In this document: piece after piece, positions 17,746 through 25,606 of the stretch
How the letters are laid out: every line of letters starts with the position of its first letter
How positions within the stretch are numbered: position 1 is the first letter of the stretch
NCBI GenBank assembly: GCA_020439745.1
Contig: JAGQSC010000017.1
Location: 248,001-312,000, forward strand
Origin: Acidobacteriota bacterium
Lineage (GTDB): Bacteria; Acidobacteriota; Holophagae; Acanthopleuribacterales; Acanthopleuribacteraceae
DNA: 64,000 nt
Direction of reading: 5' to 3'
Program-made: the position numbers and the translations under genes
The notes under the pieces: model-generated
What the model saw: only the letters and a program-made list of their open reading frames with translations
The model's database searches: none
Told to the model about the DNA's origin: nothing

Positions 17746-19340
17746 CCGCGACGGAGTTGATGTAAACCCACAACCAGCGCCAACAGAGCCAAGAAGAGCG
17801 GTCCGTACCCACTCAAGGTGGGTACGGGTAGTGCTGGCTGATCTCGACGAATCACGACCACCTGGTTGGCGGGGTAAAAAGGTAGATGCCAGATAGCGCC
17901 ATCGGGCCAAATGACGTCCAGTTGTACACGCTGATTGGGCCCCAAACCGAAGAAGGCTTCGTCGGGGTCTTGTGACACGAAATGACTGCCCACCCGAATC
18001 TCGCGCGTCTGTTGCATGCCGTCTGGAGTGGAAGCAACTATTCTTGCGCCTGCTGCTCTTTTACCTTGAGTGTCTTGCAACTGTATCGTCAGGTAGTTGC
18101 CAGTATTTGTGTCGTTGCGATAGAGGCGGACAGGCGTACTGTTTTGTTGAATGAGAATGTCGATATCGCCGTCGCGATCATAGTCGAAACAGGCTACGCC
18201 GCGACCTTGTCCCGTGTCCGCGATACCTGAGATCTCAGATGTTTCCAAAAATGTGAAACCGGATTGATTGACAAAGAGTCGTGATGGATCATGATGGAAT
18301 TCACCTGCCAATTCGCCAAAAAAGCCGTTGACGTGGAATAGGTCGATCCAACCATCGTTGTTGTAGTCCTGGGCGGCCGAGCCCCAACCCCAATATCCTT
18401 GTCTGGTCCCCGCGTGGTCAGTGATATCGGCAAAAGCGCCGTTGCCGGAATTCTCGTACATTCGGTTGCCTGTGATGCCCCAATTACCGTTGGGCAACCC
18501 ATCGGGATCCCAAATAGAGGAGACGAACCAGTCCATATCCCCGTCATTGTCAAAATCTGCAACGGCTGAGCCCATCCCGTTTTCGTCGGTAATCACGGCG
18601 CTGGTAATATCGAGAAACGTCCCGTCGCCGCGGTTCATGAAGACCTGGGAGTGACCGAAATCCGAAGCCAATAAGATATCTGGCCAACCGTCACCATTGA
18701 AGTCGGTGAAAGTGGGACTGAATGAATAGTCAACCGGACCAGGTGCTGCTGTGCCTGCGAGATCATCGACATCCGTAAAAACAGCTTGGCCGTTATTGCG
18801 CCAAAGACGGCCATCGCCAAAGGGACTGCCCCAGTGGGAAAGAAACACATCAAGGTGCCCGTCCCTGTTGAAGTCGCCCATGGCACAACTAAACGTATCA
18901 CCGATTGCCTGGATCTGCGATGAGATCGTCACCTCTAGGAATTGTAGGTTACCTGTGTTCAGAAAGACTCTGGGATGTTGGCCCTGAATGCCGCCACATA
19001 GGAAATCCAGTAAACCGTCACCGTTCAAATCTCCAAAGGCGGGACCCGCAACGGCCAAGCCGTCCATTTCCAGTCCCGAACCTGAAGTTACGTCCACAAA
19101 AAGACCCTGAACATTTCGATAGAGATGATGAGGAAAAGCATCGCCTCCAACTACAAACACATCCACCCAACCGTCATTATCCACATCTCCAGTAGCCAGT
19201 CCTCCAGAGATAGCTTGTTGTTCCGTCACAATGCCACCCACGAAGCCGTGAGGGGCAATAAGGCCCACCTGGTCAGCGACCTCGGTGAATACGGGCGGAC
19301 TGAACTGAAAAAGCAAGATGCAGGTGATCTGAAGGCACAT
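17733..19340 (-). CDS. Secreted FG-GAP/ASPIC-UnbV (CRTAC1-like) repeat protein with VPTLS sorting signal
   Basis: The protein forms a beta-propeller of FG-GAP/VCBS repeats with calcium-binding loops of the type DVDNDGWVDVF, DFNRDGHLDVF, DFNGDGWPDIL and DYNNDGWIDLF, followed by an ASPIC/UnbV domain (about 410-490: GNYLTIQLQDTQGKRAAGARI, FGLGPNQRVQLDVIWPDG). It ends VPTLSGYG, a hydrophobic helix and RRG, very like the IPTL-CTERM sorting signal. Such proteins are extracellular and probably adhesive. The last 13 bases overlap the end of the convergent lamin-tail gene. The ATG has no visible ribosome site. Confidence 0.87.
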   Translation of the reverse strand: MCLQITCILLFQFSPPVFTEVADQVGLIAPHGFVGGIVTEQQAISGGLATGDVDNDGWVDVFVVGGDAFPHHLYRNVQGLFVDVTSGSGLEMDGLAVAGPAFGDLNGDGLLDFLCGGIQGQHPRVFLNTGNLQFLEVTISSQIQAIGDTFSCAMGDFNRDGHLDVFLSHWGSPFGDGRLWRNNGQAVFTDVDDLAGTAAPGPVDYSFSPTFTDFNGDGWPDILLASDFGHSQVFMNRGDGTFLDITSAVITDENGMGSAVADFDNDGDMDWFVSSIWDPDGLPNGNWGITGNRMYENSGNGAFADITDHAGTRQGYWGWGSAAQDYNNDGWIDLFHVNGFFGELAGEFHHDPSRLFVNQSGFTFLETSEISGIADTGQGRGVACFDYDRDGDIDILIQQNSTPVRLYRNDTNTGNYLTIQLQDTQGKRAAGARIVASTPDGMQQTREIRVGSHFVSQDPDEAFFGLGPNQRVQLDVIWPDGAIWHLPFYPANQVVVIRRDQPALPVPTLSGYGPLFLALLALVVGLHQLRRGQGS

Positions 19341-19358
19341 CTGTGCAACTTAGCACAG
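19341..19358. promoter_or_regulatory. 18-bp inverted repeat in the divergent gap before the aminophenol-dioxygenase operon (possible operator)
   Basis: CTGTGC-AACTTA-GCACAG is a perfect inverted repeat with six-base arms. It lies in the 71-base divergent gap between the FG-GAP gene (its ATG ends at 19340) and the amnB-like gene (TTG at 19412), about 54 bases before the latter. Position and symmetry suit a dimeric repressor or activator site. No regulator gene is adjacent, so this stays a candidate. Confidence 0.4.
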
Positions 19359-19411
19359 TCGGGTTCATCGGTGTGTTATGCTGGCGCCGATTGCAATGAG
19401 GGAGGGATCGA

Positions 19412-20311
19412 TTGTCTGAAGGAAGCATCGTTTTGGGGGCACTGGCACCCCATCCACCTCACCTGATCTACGCCGAGAATCCCCCTCAGAATGAGCCACG
19501 GGCTGAATGTGGTTGGGAGGTTTTACGTTGGGGTTACGAACGGCTCCGCCGCTCGCTTGCCGATAAATCCTTTGATGTTCTGGTTGTTTTTTCACCCCAT
19601 TGGCAGACCATGGTAGGGACCCATTTTCTAGGTGTCCCTCATTTCAAGTCCATATCGGTGGATCCTATTTTTCCAAACCTGTTTCGCTTTCATTATGAGT
19701 TGGATGTGGACGTGACGTTGTCTGAAGCCATCTGTGAGCAAGCAGCCCAGATGGGTATGGTGACTAAAATGATGCGCAACCCTGATTTCAGGGTGGATTA
19801 TGGAACCATCATTTCGTGTCATTTGACGCATCCCGCTTGGGATAAGCCGATCGTCGCCATCTCCTCGCACAGATCCGCCAAGCTGTTCAACACGGAGTAT
19901 ATGCAAGCGAACGCCTTGAAGTTGGGTGAAGCCACGAGAAAAGCGGTGTTGGCAAGTGGCAAACGCGCAGTGCTTCTAGCCAGCAACTCCCTGTCGCACA
20001 GGCATTTCGTTACCGAACCACCCTTACCTGAAGACATGAGCAAGGAACACATCACACATCACGGCCAGTACCTCTGGGATATGCGCATGCTGGACCTTAT
20101 GCGTAAAGGCAAAACACGGGAATTGATTGATCTGATGCCCGATTTCACCGATCAAACCATCGCAGAAACTGATTCAGGCGCACTGAGTTGGCTCATTGCA
20201 GCGCTCGATTATCCGGAATACGGTGCAGACGTCCACGCCTACGGAAGCGTAATTGGTACCGGAAATGCCGTGGTGGGCTGGGATCACGAATCCTATGGAG
20301 GACGATCATGA
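19412..20311 (+). CDS. amnB: 2-aminophenol 1,6-dioxygenase beta (catalytic) subunit-like, LigB family
   Basis: This is a type II extradiol dioxygenase that opens an aromatic ring bearing adjacent amino and hydroxyl groups, using non-heme Fe(II). The sequence follows Pseudomonas AmnB from end to end (LAPHPPHLIYAENPPQNEP, WEVLRWGYER, SVDPIFPNLFR, VTKMMRNPDFRVDYGTI, ASNSLSHRHF, EDMSKE, YGSVIGTGNAV). The three iron ligands of AmnB (His13, His62, Glu251) correspond to His14, His63 and Glu252 here, and the catalytic His in LSHRHF is kept, so the enzyme should be active. The start is TTG after GAGGGAGGG. It overlaps the alpha subunit gene by four bases. The natural substrate is inferred only as an o-aminophenol-type compound. 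Confidence 0.88.
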   Translation: MSEGSIVLGALAPHPPHLIYAENPPQNEPRAECGWEVLRWGYERLRRSLADKSFDVLVVFSPHWQTMVGTHFLGVPHFKSISVDPIFPNLFRFHYELDVDVTLSEAICEQAAQMGMVTKMMRNPDFRVDYGTIISCHLTHPAWDKPIVAISSHRSAKLFNTEYMQANALKLGEATRKAVLASGKRAVLLASNSLSHRHFVTEPPLPEDMSKEHITHHGQYLWDMRMLDLMRKGKTRELIDLMPDFTDQTIAETDSGALSWLIAALDYPEYGADVHAYGSVIGTGNAVVGWDHESYGGRS

Positions 20312-21252
20312 GCGTGCTAAGTGGATGGTTGGTTCCCGGCATGCCGCATCCTTATTTGTGTCCGGAGAAAAACCGAGGATGGCAAAAGCTCAGGACAGCC
20401 TACGAGACGGCTCGTCAATCAATCGAAGCACTTGATGCCGATTTACTGGTAATTTATTCGACCTATTGGCCAAGCATTATCGGCCATCAAATCCAAGCTC
20501 TACCTAATCCTGTCTGGACGCATGTGGATGAAGAATGGCATGAGCTGGGGTCCATTCACTACAACTTGCGCATGGACCCGGAATTTGCCGAGTCGTGTCG
20601 CGAAGCCTGTGTCGCGCGCGGGCTACATGCCCGGACAGTGGCCTATCATGGTTTTCCGATCGATACGGGCAGCGTGGTCGCACTTAAGTTGCTGAATCCC
20701 GATAACCGCCTGCCCGCCGTGATCCTCTCGAGCAATGTCTACTCTGATCGGGCTGAAACCATCGTCCTAGGCAAGGCGTGTCGCGACGCATTGGCTCAGT
20801 CCAATCGACGAGCAGTGGCTATTTCTGTTTCCGCACTGTCCAATCGGTTGTTTATTGAGCCTATAGATCCGGCTGAAGATCGGATTCATTCTTTGAAAGA
20901 CGATGAATGGAACCGCAAGTATCTGGAATTTCTCCAACTAGGTAGATTAGAAGACGTAAGTCAGCTTTCGCGCCAGTTCCACCGAGAAGCCCGGGTCCAC
21001 AAGGTCACCAACTTTAAGCCGTTCTGGTGGCTTGCAGCTTTTATGGGGCAGAACAACTGCTACCGTGGAGAAGTGCACGCCTATGAGCCGGTGCATGGAA
21101 CGGGTGCCGCGATCGTTGAGTTGACACCTACCAGCATGGCTGCTCGGGATCTGGAGTACGACGAAGATGATCCTGATGCTTATGCTGGTGATCGCAATGT
21201 TTTGGGTTCGCTGAATGATGCGCCCGGCATGGACGGAGATGACGAATCATGA
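20308..21252 (+). CDS. amnA: 2-aminophenol 1,6-dioxygenase alpha (non-catalytic) subunit-like, LigB family
   Basis: This is the partner subunit of the preceding dioxygenase. It matches the AmnA pattern (LSGWLVPGMPHPYLCPE at the N-terminus, LLVIYSTYWPS, HVDEEWHELGSIHYNLRMD, YHGFPIDTGSV, NRRAVAISVSALSNRLF, IDPAEDRI). The first iron-binding His of the catalytic subunit is replaced (VPGMP instead of APHPP), as in known alpha subunits, so it is structural or regulatory. The ATG at 20308, after GGAGG, is chosen over earlier in-frame codons that lie inside amnB. A C-terminal acidic extension (about 280-314, ending GMDGDDES) is longer than I expect for the family. It overlaps the asparaginase-like gene by four bases. 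Confidence 0.86.
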   Translation: MSVLSGWLVPGMPHPYLCPEKNRGWQKLRTAYETARQSIEALDADLLVIYSTYWPSIIGHQIQALPNPVWTHVDEEWHELGSIHYNLRMDPEFAESCREACVARGLHARTVAYHGFPIDTGSVVALKLLNPDNRLPAVILSSNVYSDRAETIVLGKACRDALAQSNRRAVAISVSALSNRLFIEPIDPAEDRIHSLKDDEWNRKYLEFLQLGRLEDVSQLSRQFHREARVHKVTNFKPFWWLAAFMGQNNCYRGEVHAYEPVHGTGAAIVELTPTSMAARDLEYDEDDPDAYAGDRNVLGSLNDAPGMDGDDES

Positions 21253-22331
21253 CCGTATTGGATCCTTCAGATCTCTACCCCAAATCGTCGTTGGGCGATC
21301 AAATGGAAGGAATTCCCTCCGGCCGTGAGGTGGAATGGGAACCGTTGGTGGACTACCGACGTAACGGCGTGAGTGAAAACACGATTCACGGAGCCGTGTC
21401 CTGGTATAGTGGTGAACAATGTATTCACTCCTTCGGCGGTAACGTGTTGTGCTATGGGCGCAGCATGATGAAGCTCTTTTATATCAAAGTATTTAGAGAA
21501 GAACTGGCAAGCTGCAACTGGAAGCAGAAGGCCATCAGCGTCGCCAGTCACAACGGAACCGCTCAGCATGTGGAAGCGGCCCAGTCGCTATTGAGCGAGG
21601 GTGAATGGGGCTTGATGCAAACACCCTTGGATCTGCCCTTGGTGCAGTTCGGTCGCCAAGTTCGCAGACCCAGGCGCTGGTACAACAATTCTTCGGGCCA
21701 CCATGCGGCTATTTTGAACGGGTGCCGGCAGAAAGGCTGGAATCGATCGGGGTACACCTTACCTTCTCATCCGGTTTTTGCCGCTTATCTCCACGAGGTT
21801 CGAGGTTATCTGGGAACCGATTGGAAGCCACTTCGAGTTGCTCGAGATGGTGACGGATTACCCACGGTGTCGATGACGGTGAATGAACTGGCCCAATGCT
21901 ATGCGGGGCTGGCCCGTAACCGGGATGAAGACTGGATATGGGAGTCTATGGTTCGCGAACCTGATCTGGTAGGTGGGTATAACCGCCTAGACACGACGAT
22001 TATCAAATCTTGTCAAGGCAAGGTAATCGCCAAAGAAGGTGCTGACGGGTTACTTGGGTTAGCGATTGATCATCCTGATTACAGCCAGGGTTTGGGGATT
22101 GTGATAAAGATCGCCCATGGCTGGAATCCCCAAGCCACGTGGTATGTGGCGCGCGGGATCCTTGGCGTATTGGGTTTTGATTTGCGGAACCCTTATCCAT
22201 TGCAACGCCAAAAGGCCTTCCTTGTTGGCGGGATCGTGCCGCCTGACCGGCTGGATGCATTAACCAAAATACCCACCTGGGATGAATGGGATCCGGACCG
22301 CGACCGTTGGTATTTTGAACCTAAGCTATAG
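21249..22331 (+). CDS. Asparaginase II-family (rhizobial AnsA/thermolabile type) protein with altered metal/Cys site
   Basis: The 360 residues align with PF06089-type asparaginases: GRSMMK (the Ser-x-x-Lys catalytic dyad), SHNGTAQHVEAAQSLL (second Ser), a NxSGxHAxxL block and IAKEGADGLLGLAI (second Lys). In characterised members the central motif is NCSGKH; here it is NSSGHH, and the partner Cys upstream of the last Lys is also not a Cys (an Asp lies at about that place). The Ser-Lys machinery is therefore kept while the zinc/Cys site is remodelled, which hints at a substrate other than plain asparagine. Coupled translation with the two dioxygenase subunits suggests it acts in the same pathway, perhaps on an amide or imine formed after ring opening (inference). 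Confidence 0.78.
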   Translation: MTVLDPSDLYPKSSLGDQMEGIPSGREVEWEPLVDYRRNGVSENTIHGAVSWYSGEQCIHSFGGNVLCYGRSMMKLFYIKVFREELASCNWKQKAISVASHNGTAQHVEAAQSLLSEGEWGLMQTPLDLPLVQFGRQVRRPRRWYNNSSGHHAAILNGCRQKGWNRSGYTLPSHPVFAAYLHEVRGYLGTDWKPLRVARDGDGLPTVSMTVNELAQCYAGLARNRDEDWIWESMVREPDLVGGYNRLDTTIIKSCQGKVIAKEGADGLLGLAIDHPDYSQGLGIVIKIAHGWNPQATWYVARGILGVLGFDLRNPYPLQRQKAFLVGGIVPPDRLDALTKIPTWDEWDPDRDRWYFEPKL

Positions 22332-22769
22332 AGCCAGAGGTGCTCGAATGGATAACCCTGCGATCACAAAAACAATGGACAGCAGCGTGACCATCCAGAT
22401 ATGTAGGGCCAGAAAACGCAGATTTGTTTGATTCAGGTTGGGGATCAAACGTAACCGGGCGTGAAGAGCAAGCGCCACCGTAAAGCCCAAGCACAAGAGT
22501 TTGAGGCTGATTTGCGCGTGGACGGGTTGGTCGAAGTTCCACCAGCTTAAAGGGTTAGGCAGGTAGTGGTGTGCCAACCAGATTCCTGTCACGACCTGCG
22601 CAATAAGTGAGGGTATGCCAATCCGCTCAAAACGCGCTTCGAAAGCCGAAAGTGCCTCTATGTCACTTGTTTTCAGCGCATTCGGAAGCACACTGGTGGC
22701 CAATACCAGGTGGCCACCGGTCCACACGCAAGCCCCCAACACATGAATGATCAACATCCATGAATACAA
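22326..22769 (-). CDS. CopD-like four-helix membrane protein
   Basis: The 147-residue protein has four predicted membrane helices and the N-terminal HVLGACVWTGGHLV pattern seen in CopD/YkoY-like and hemoprotein-associated small membrane proteins, with conserved His in helices 1 and 3. A copper- or heme-related role is possible but unproven. The start is TTG directly after the stop of the upstream gene; an ATG four codons later is an alternative. Its end overlaps the convergent asparaginase-like gene by six bases. Confidence 0.7.
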   Translation of the reverse strand: MYSWMLIIHVLGACVWTGGHLVLATSVLPNALKTSDIEALSAFEARFERIGIPSLIAQVVTGIWLAHHYLPNPLSWWNFDQPVHAQISLKLLCLGFTVALALHARLRLIPNLNQTNLRFLALHIWMVTLLSIVFVIAGLSIRAPLAL

Positions 22770-24479
22770 TTAAAGGTCCCATCCCAACTTAACGATGCTT
22801 CCATTCAAGAGACAGGCGAGGAGTTCGCCGTCCGGTGTCTCGGCAAACGAAGCAAGGGTGAAGGGTGGCAACTGCGTGAGGAGCGTGCGTTGTGTCGTTC
22901 CGTGGGTGTAAAGCAGCGCCCAGACCCGTCCACTGACAAAATCACCAAAGATGTATCGGCCTCTCAGTGAGGGTATATCGTGACCGCGATACACATAGCC
23001 GCCGGTTATGGAACGATCACCGTCATTATGATCATAGACGTAAATGGGCTGGGCCAGGCCGTCCTGCAAGCATCCCGTGGATGGATTGAAACAAGCAGTG
23101 CCTTCGGCAATGCTCCAGCCACAATTGTCGCCAATGTTCACAAGATGAATCTCTTCATATCGGTCTTGGCCCACATCGGCCACCCAGAACCGACCCTGCT
23201 CATCAAAGCTGGCTCTCCATGGGTTACGCATGCCGTAGGCATAAATTTCGAAGCGGCTGCCATCATCCAGAGGTAGGAATGGATTGTCTTTGGGAATGCC
23301 GTAGTTCAAACCGAAATCCTTGCGGTTCACATCAATTCTCAAAATGGATCCCAGTAATGTTTTTCGGTCTTGTCCGTTATGATCCGGATCGCCAGCGCCT
23401 CCGCCATCTCCCAGTGGAATGTACAAATAATGATCAGGTCCAAACAGCAACTGACCACCGTTGTGGTTGGTTCGGGGTTGTTCAATTTCCAGTATGATTT
23501 CTTCAGACAAACTGTCAGCTACGCCGGAAGTCACTTGAAAGCGACTGATTACGGTTCTTCGGGGTCCACCTTTTTCGGTGACGTAGTTGATGAACAGCTC
23601 GCCATTGCTTGCGTAATTGGGATGGAAGGCAAAACCAAGTAGTCCCATTTCTCCTTGGTGCGTCACAATGTTTTGGACATCCAGAAAAACTGTGGGTTGG
23701 CCCGATTCGACAAATGGTACCTTTTGTACCAATCCTGATTGCTGCACGACGTAGGCTGTATCCGGGTCTCCAGGGGGAAACAGAAGATCAACAGGCGCGT
23801 CGAATGAATGGGTAAAGAACGGTGTGAACGCGTAGGTCATGCTGGTGATAGGTGGTTCGTAGGGTGTGGCCACATTCGTCCACAGTAAGCGGTTGTCTTG
23901 ATCGCCGCTCAACCCAATCAGAGCAAGGGGTTGATCGGCCACAATATCTATGGTTGCACCAGTTGCCTCCACCACATGGAGTAGTTTGGCCTGGGGTGCC
24001 AAACCGGATGACAACAAGAGGCTGCTCGTCTGCTGGCCATCCGCATCAAATGCCCGTAGCCACACGGTGGCAGGACCATTGCCCAAATTTACCATGGCCA
24101 GGCCGTCCCAGCTTGTATTTGAATCGCCAGGTCTCAATCGCCAGGCACGGCTGGAATTTGAAACAAGTGGTATAGAGGCGAGAGGACCAGAAACCAGCTT
24201 GGCCCGGTAGACCATGTCAGCAATTGTCGTTCCCTCAATGAGGAAATGCGATGACTGCGGGTGAATGGTGCTTGGTGTCATCTCTGCCGAGGCTTGTGCG
24301 TTCACTTTGACCGTGATGTTGTTGAGGATAGACCCGTTCGCATCGTAAGCAGTGATGGAGATATCTTGAGGGATTTCAGTGGGATTGGTCACAATCAGGC
24401 GTGCTTCGAACAGACCGCTCGGATCGGGAACGTGCGGCAGCCAGCCCGAAGAAATGAACCAAACAAAGGCAATGATCAT
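22770..24479 (-). CDS. Secreted PQQ-type glucose/sorbosone dehydrogenase-like protein with extra N-terminal domain
   Basis: After a signal peptide, residues about 12-210 form a beta-rich domain that is also found in the neighbouring gene. Residues about 215-569 form the six-bladed GSDH propeller of soluble PQQ-dependent sugar dehydrogenases: GEMGLLGFAFHPNY, RTNHNGGQLLFGPDHYLYIPLGDGGGAGDP, LLGSILRIDV, AYGMRNPWRASFD, DVGQDRYEEI and RGRYIFGDF. The HNGG and GDGGG stretches carry the expected catalytic His and cofactor-binding residues. It is likely a periplasmic or extracellular aldose dehydrogenase. The start overlaps the upstream gene by four bases. Confidence 0.87.
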   Translation of the reverse strand: MIIAFVWFISSGWLPHVPDPSGLFEARLIVTNPTEIPQDISITAYDANGSILNNITVKVNAQASAEMTPSTIHPQSSHFLIEGTTIADMVYRAKLVSGPLASIPLVSNSSRAWRLRPGDSNTSWDGLAMVNLGNGPATVWLRAFDADGQQTSSLLLSSGLAPQAKLLHVVEATGATIDIVADQPLALIGLSGDQDNRLLWTNVATPYEPPITSMTYAFTPFFTHSFDAPVDLLFPPGDPDTAYVVQQSGLVQKVPFVESGQPTVFLDVQNIVTHQGEMGLLGFAFHPNYASNGELFINYVTEKGGPRRTVISRFQVTSGVADSLSEEIILEIEQPRTNHNGGQLLFGPDHYLYIPLGDGGGAGDPDHNGQDRKTLLGSILRIDVNRKDFGLNYGIPKDNPFLPLDDGSRFEIYAYGMRNPWRASFDEQGRFWVADVGQDRYEEIHLVNIGDNCGWSIAEGTACFNPSTGCLQDGLAQPIYVYDHNDGDRSITGGYVYRGHDIPSLRGRYIFGDFVSGRVWALLYTHGTTQRTLLTQLPPFTLASFAETPDGELLACLLNGSIVKLGWDL

Positions 24480-25501
24480 CGTGATTCGTCCAGAGGGAAG
24501 ACGCTGGATTTGACACCGGTGAGCCGTTGCGCCTCGAGAAACAACAGCCGCATTAATTCATCGGACTGTTGGGCTTCAGGCGCGTCTAACTGCAAATCCA
24601 CATCGCTGTAGGAGAGCGCATTCGCTGTTTTGCCCGTACTCAACTCAAGGCTATAGAAACGCATGTCACAACACGGGTTTTCACTTGGATTCAGGGATAG
24701 CTCCATGAATCCCGATTGCAACCAAAGGTCAAAAATCGAACTCGAGTCGTAGGGTACAGAGACACCCTGAAAAGTCAACCGATCGGCTGTCAGAGTCACT
24801 CGTTCATCGTCGGATGCGAATCCGCCCCATACGGCTGCAACTAACTGTCGGGACCGTTGAACAGACGGTTGCAAATTCATCAATTGGCCATTGGCCTCGC
24901 GAGTGGTACCCAAAAGAGGCAACACCACAAAATCACCATCGCTGACCAATTCCAACCCGTGGGCATCTTGCAAGAATCTGCCCTCCAATGTGGTTAGGGC
25001 CTTGTCTTTGGGTGCCAACTGGGACGCAATCATTTGACGGGCGATGGGCATTGCTGCCGTGTCTATGCTGACGGCTGTGATCTGAATGGGCACGTTGGAA
25101 ACGTTGACAATGGCTAATCCGAGCCAATTCTGATTGGAGAATGAGTAATCAAAACGAAAGTACTGCGCGCGGGGTGCCGGTTGGGGGACCACCAAGGATT
25201 GACGATAAACCTGACTCGTGTATTGAACGGCCACTTGCGTCAAACTACTGGATGTTTGAAATGAAACGTGGGTTTGCTCAAGTTCGTAGCCCGGAACGAT
25301 GATGCGTGCATTGGGACGAACAGCAACGTCTCGAATGATATGACTACGTGGGCTGTAAAAGAAGACGTGACCCACATTTTGAGAATCGTTGGTGATGATT
25401 AGATCAGACTGAAAAATGCGACTGGCGCCAACCAAATGAGGCACCCAACCGTCTTGGCCCATCAGTGGGAAGGACATCAAGAGTAGTAACAGGTAACGCA
25501 T
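24476..25501 (-). CDS. Exported protein sharing its N-terminal domain with the adjacent PQQ dehydrogenase-like protein
   Basis: The start is an ATG with GGGGG six bases upstream, and residues 1-16 form a signal peptide. The region starting DGWVPHLVGASRIFQSDLIITND matches in layout the N-terminus of the downstream gene (SGWLPHVPDPSGLFEARLIVTNP), including later blocks NWLGLAIVNVSN versus SWDGLAMVNLGN. The C-terminal third has no recognisable domain; it includes a CC pair in NPCCDMRFYS. I cannot assign a function. Coupling to the dehydrogenase gene suggests a shared surface or substrate-binding role. Confidence 0.75.
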   Translation of the reverse strand: MRYLLLLLMSFPLMGQDGWVPHLVGASRIFQSDLIITNDSQNVGHVFFYSPRSHIIRDVAVRPNARIIVPGYELEQTHVSFQTSSSLTQVAVQYTSQVYRQSLVVPQPAPRAQYFRFDYSFSNQNWLGLAIVNVSNVPIQITAVSIDTAAMPIARQMIASQLAPKDKALTTLEGRFLQDAHGLELVSDGDFVVLPLLGTTREANGQLMNLQPSVQRSRQLVAAVWGGFASDDERVTLTADRLTFQGVSVPYDSSSIFDLWLQSGFMELSLNPSENPCCDMRFYSLELSTGKTANALSYSDVDLQLDAPEAQQSDELMRLLFLEAQRLTGVKSSVFPLDESR

Positions 25502-25606
25502 AGCATACCCCCAGGAACGAACACTGCAACTGAAAGTGTAGCATTATCTGTACCAGTCACTGCGACTTCGAAGAACTTCATTCGAAATAGGTTGCTAGAA
25601 TGGCTC

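Noticed and set aside
20188-20307. N-terminal extension of the amnA-like gene
   Set aside because: The extra 40 codons overlap amnB in another frame; the ATG at 20308 has GGAGG upstream and matches the AmnA N-terminus.
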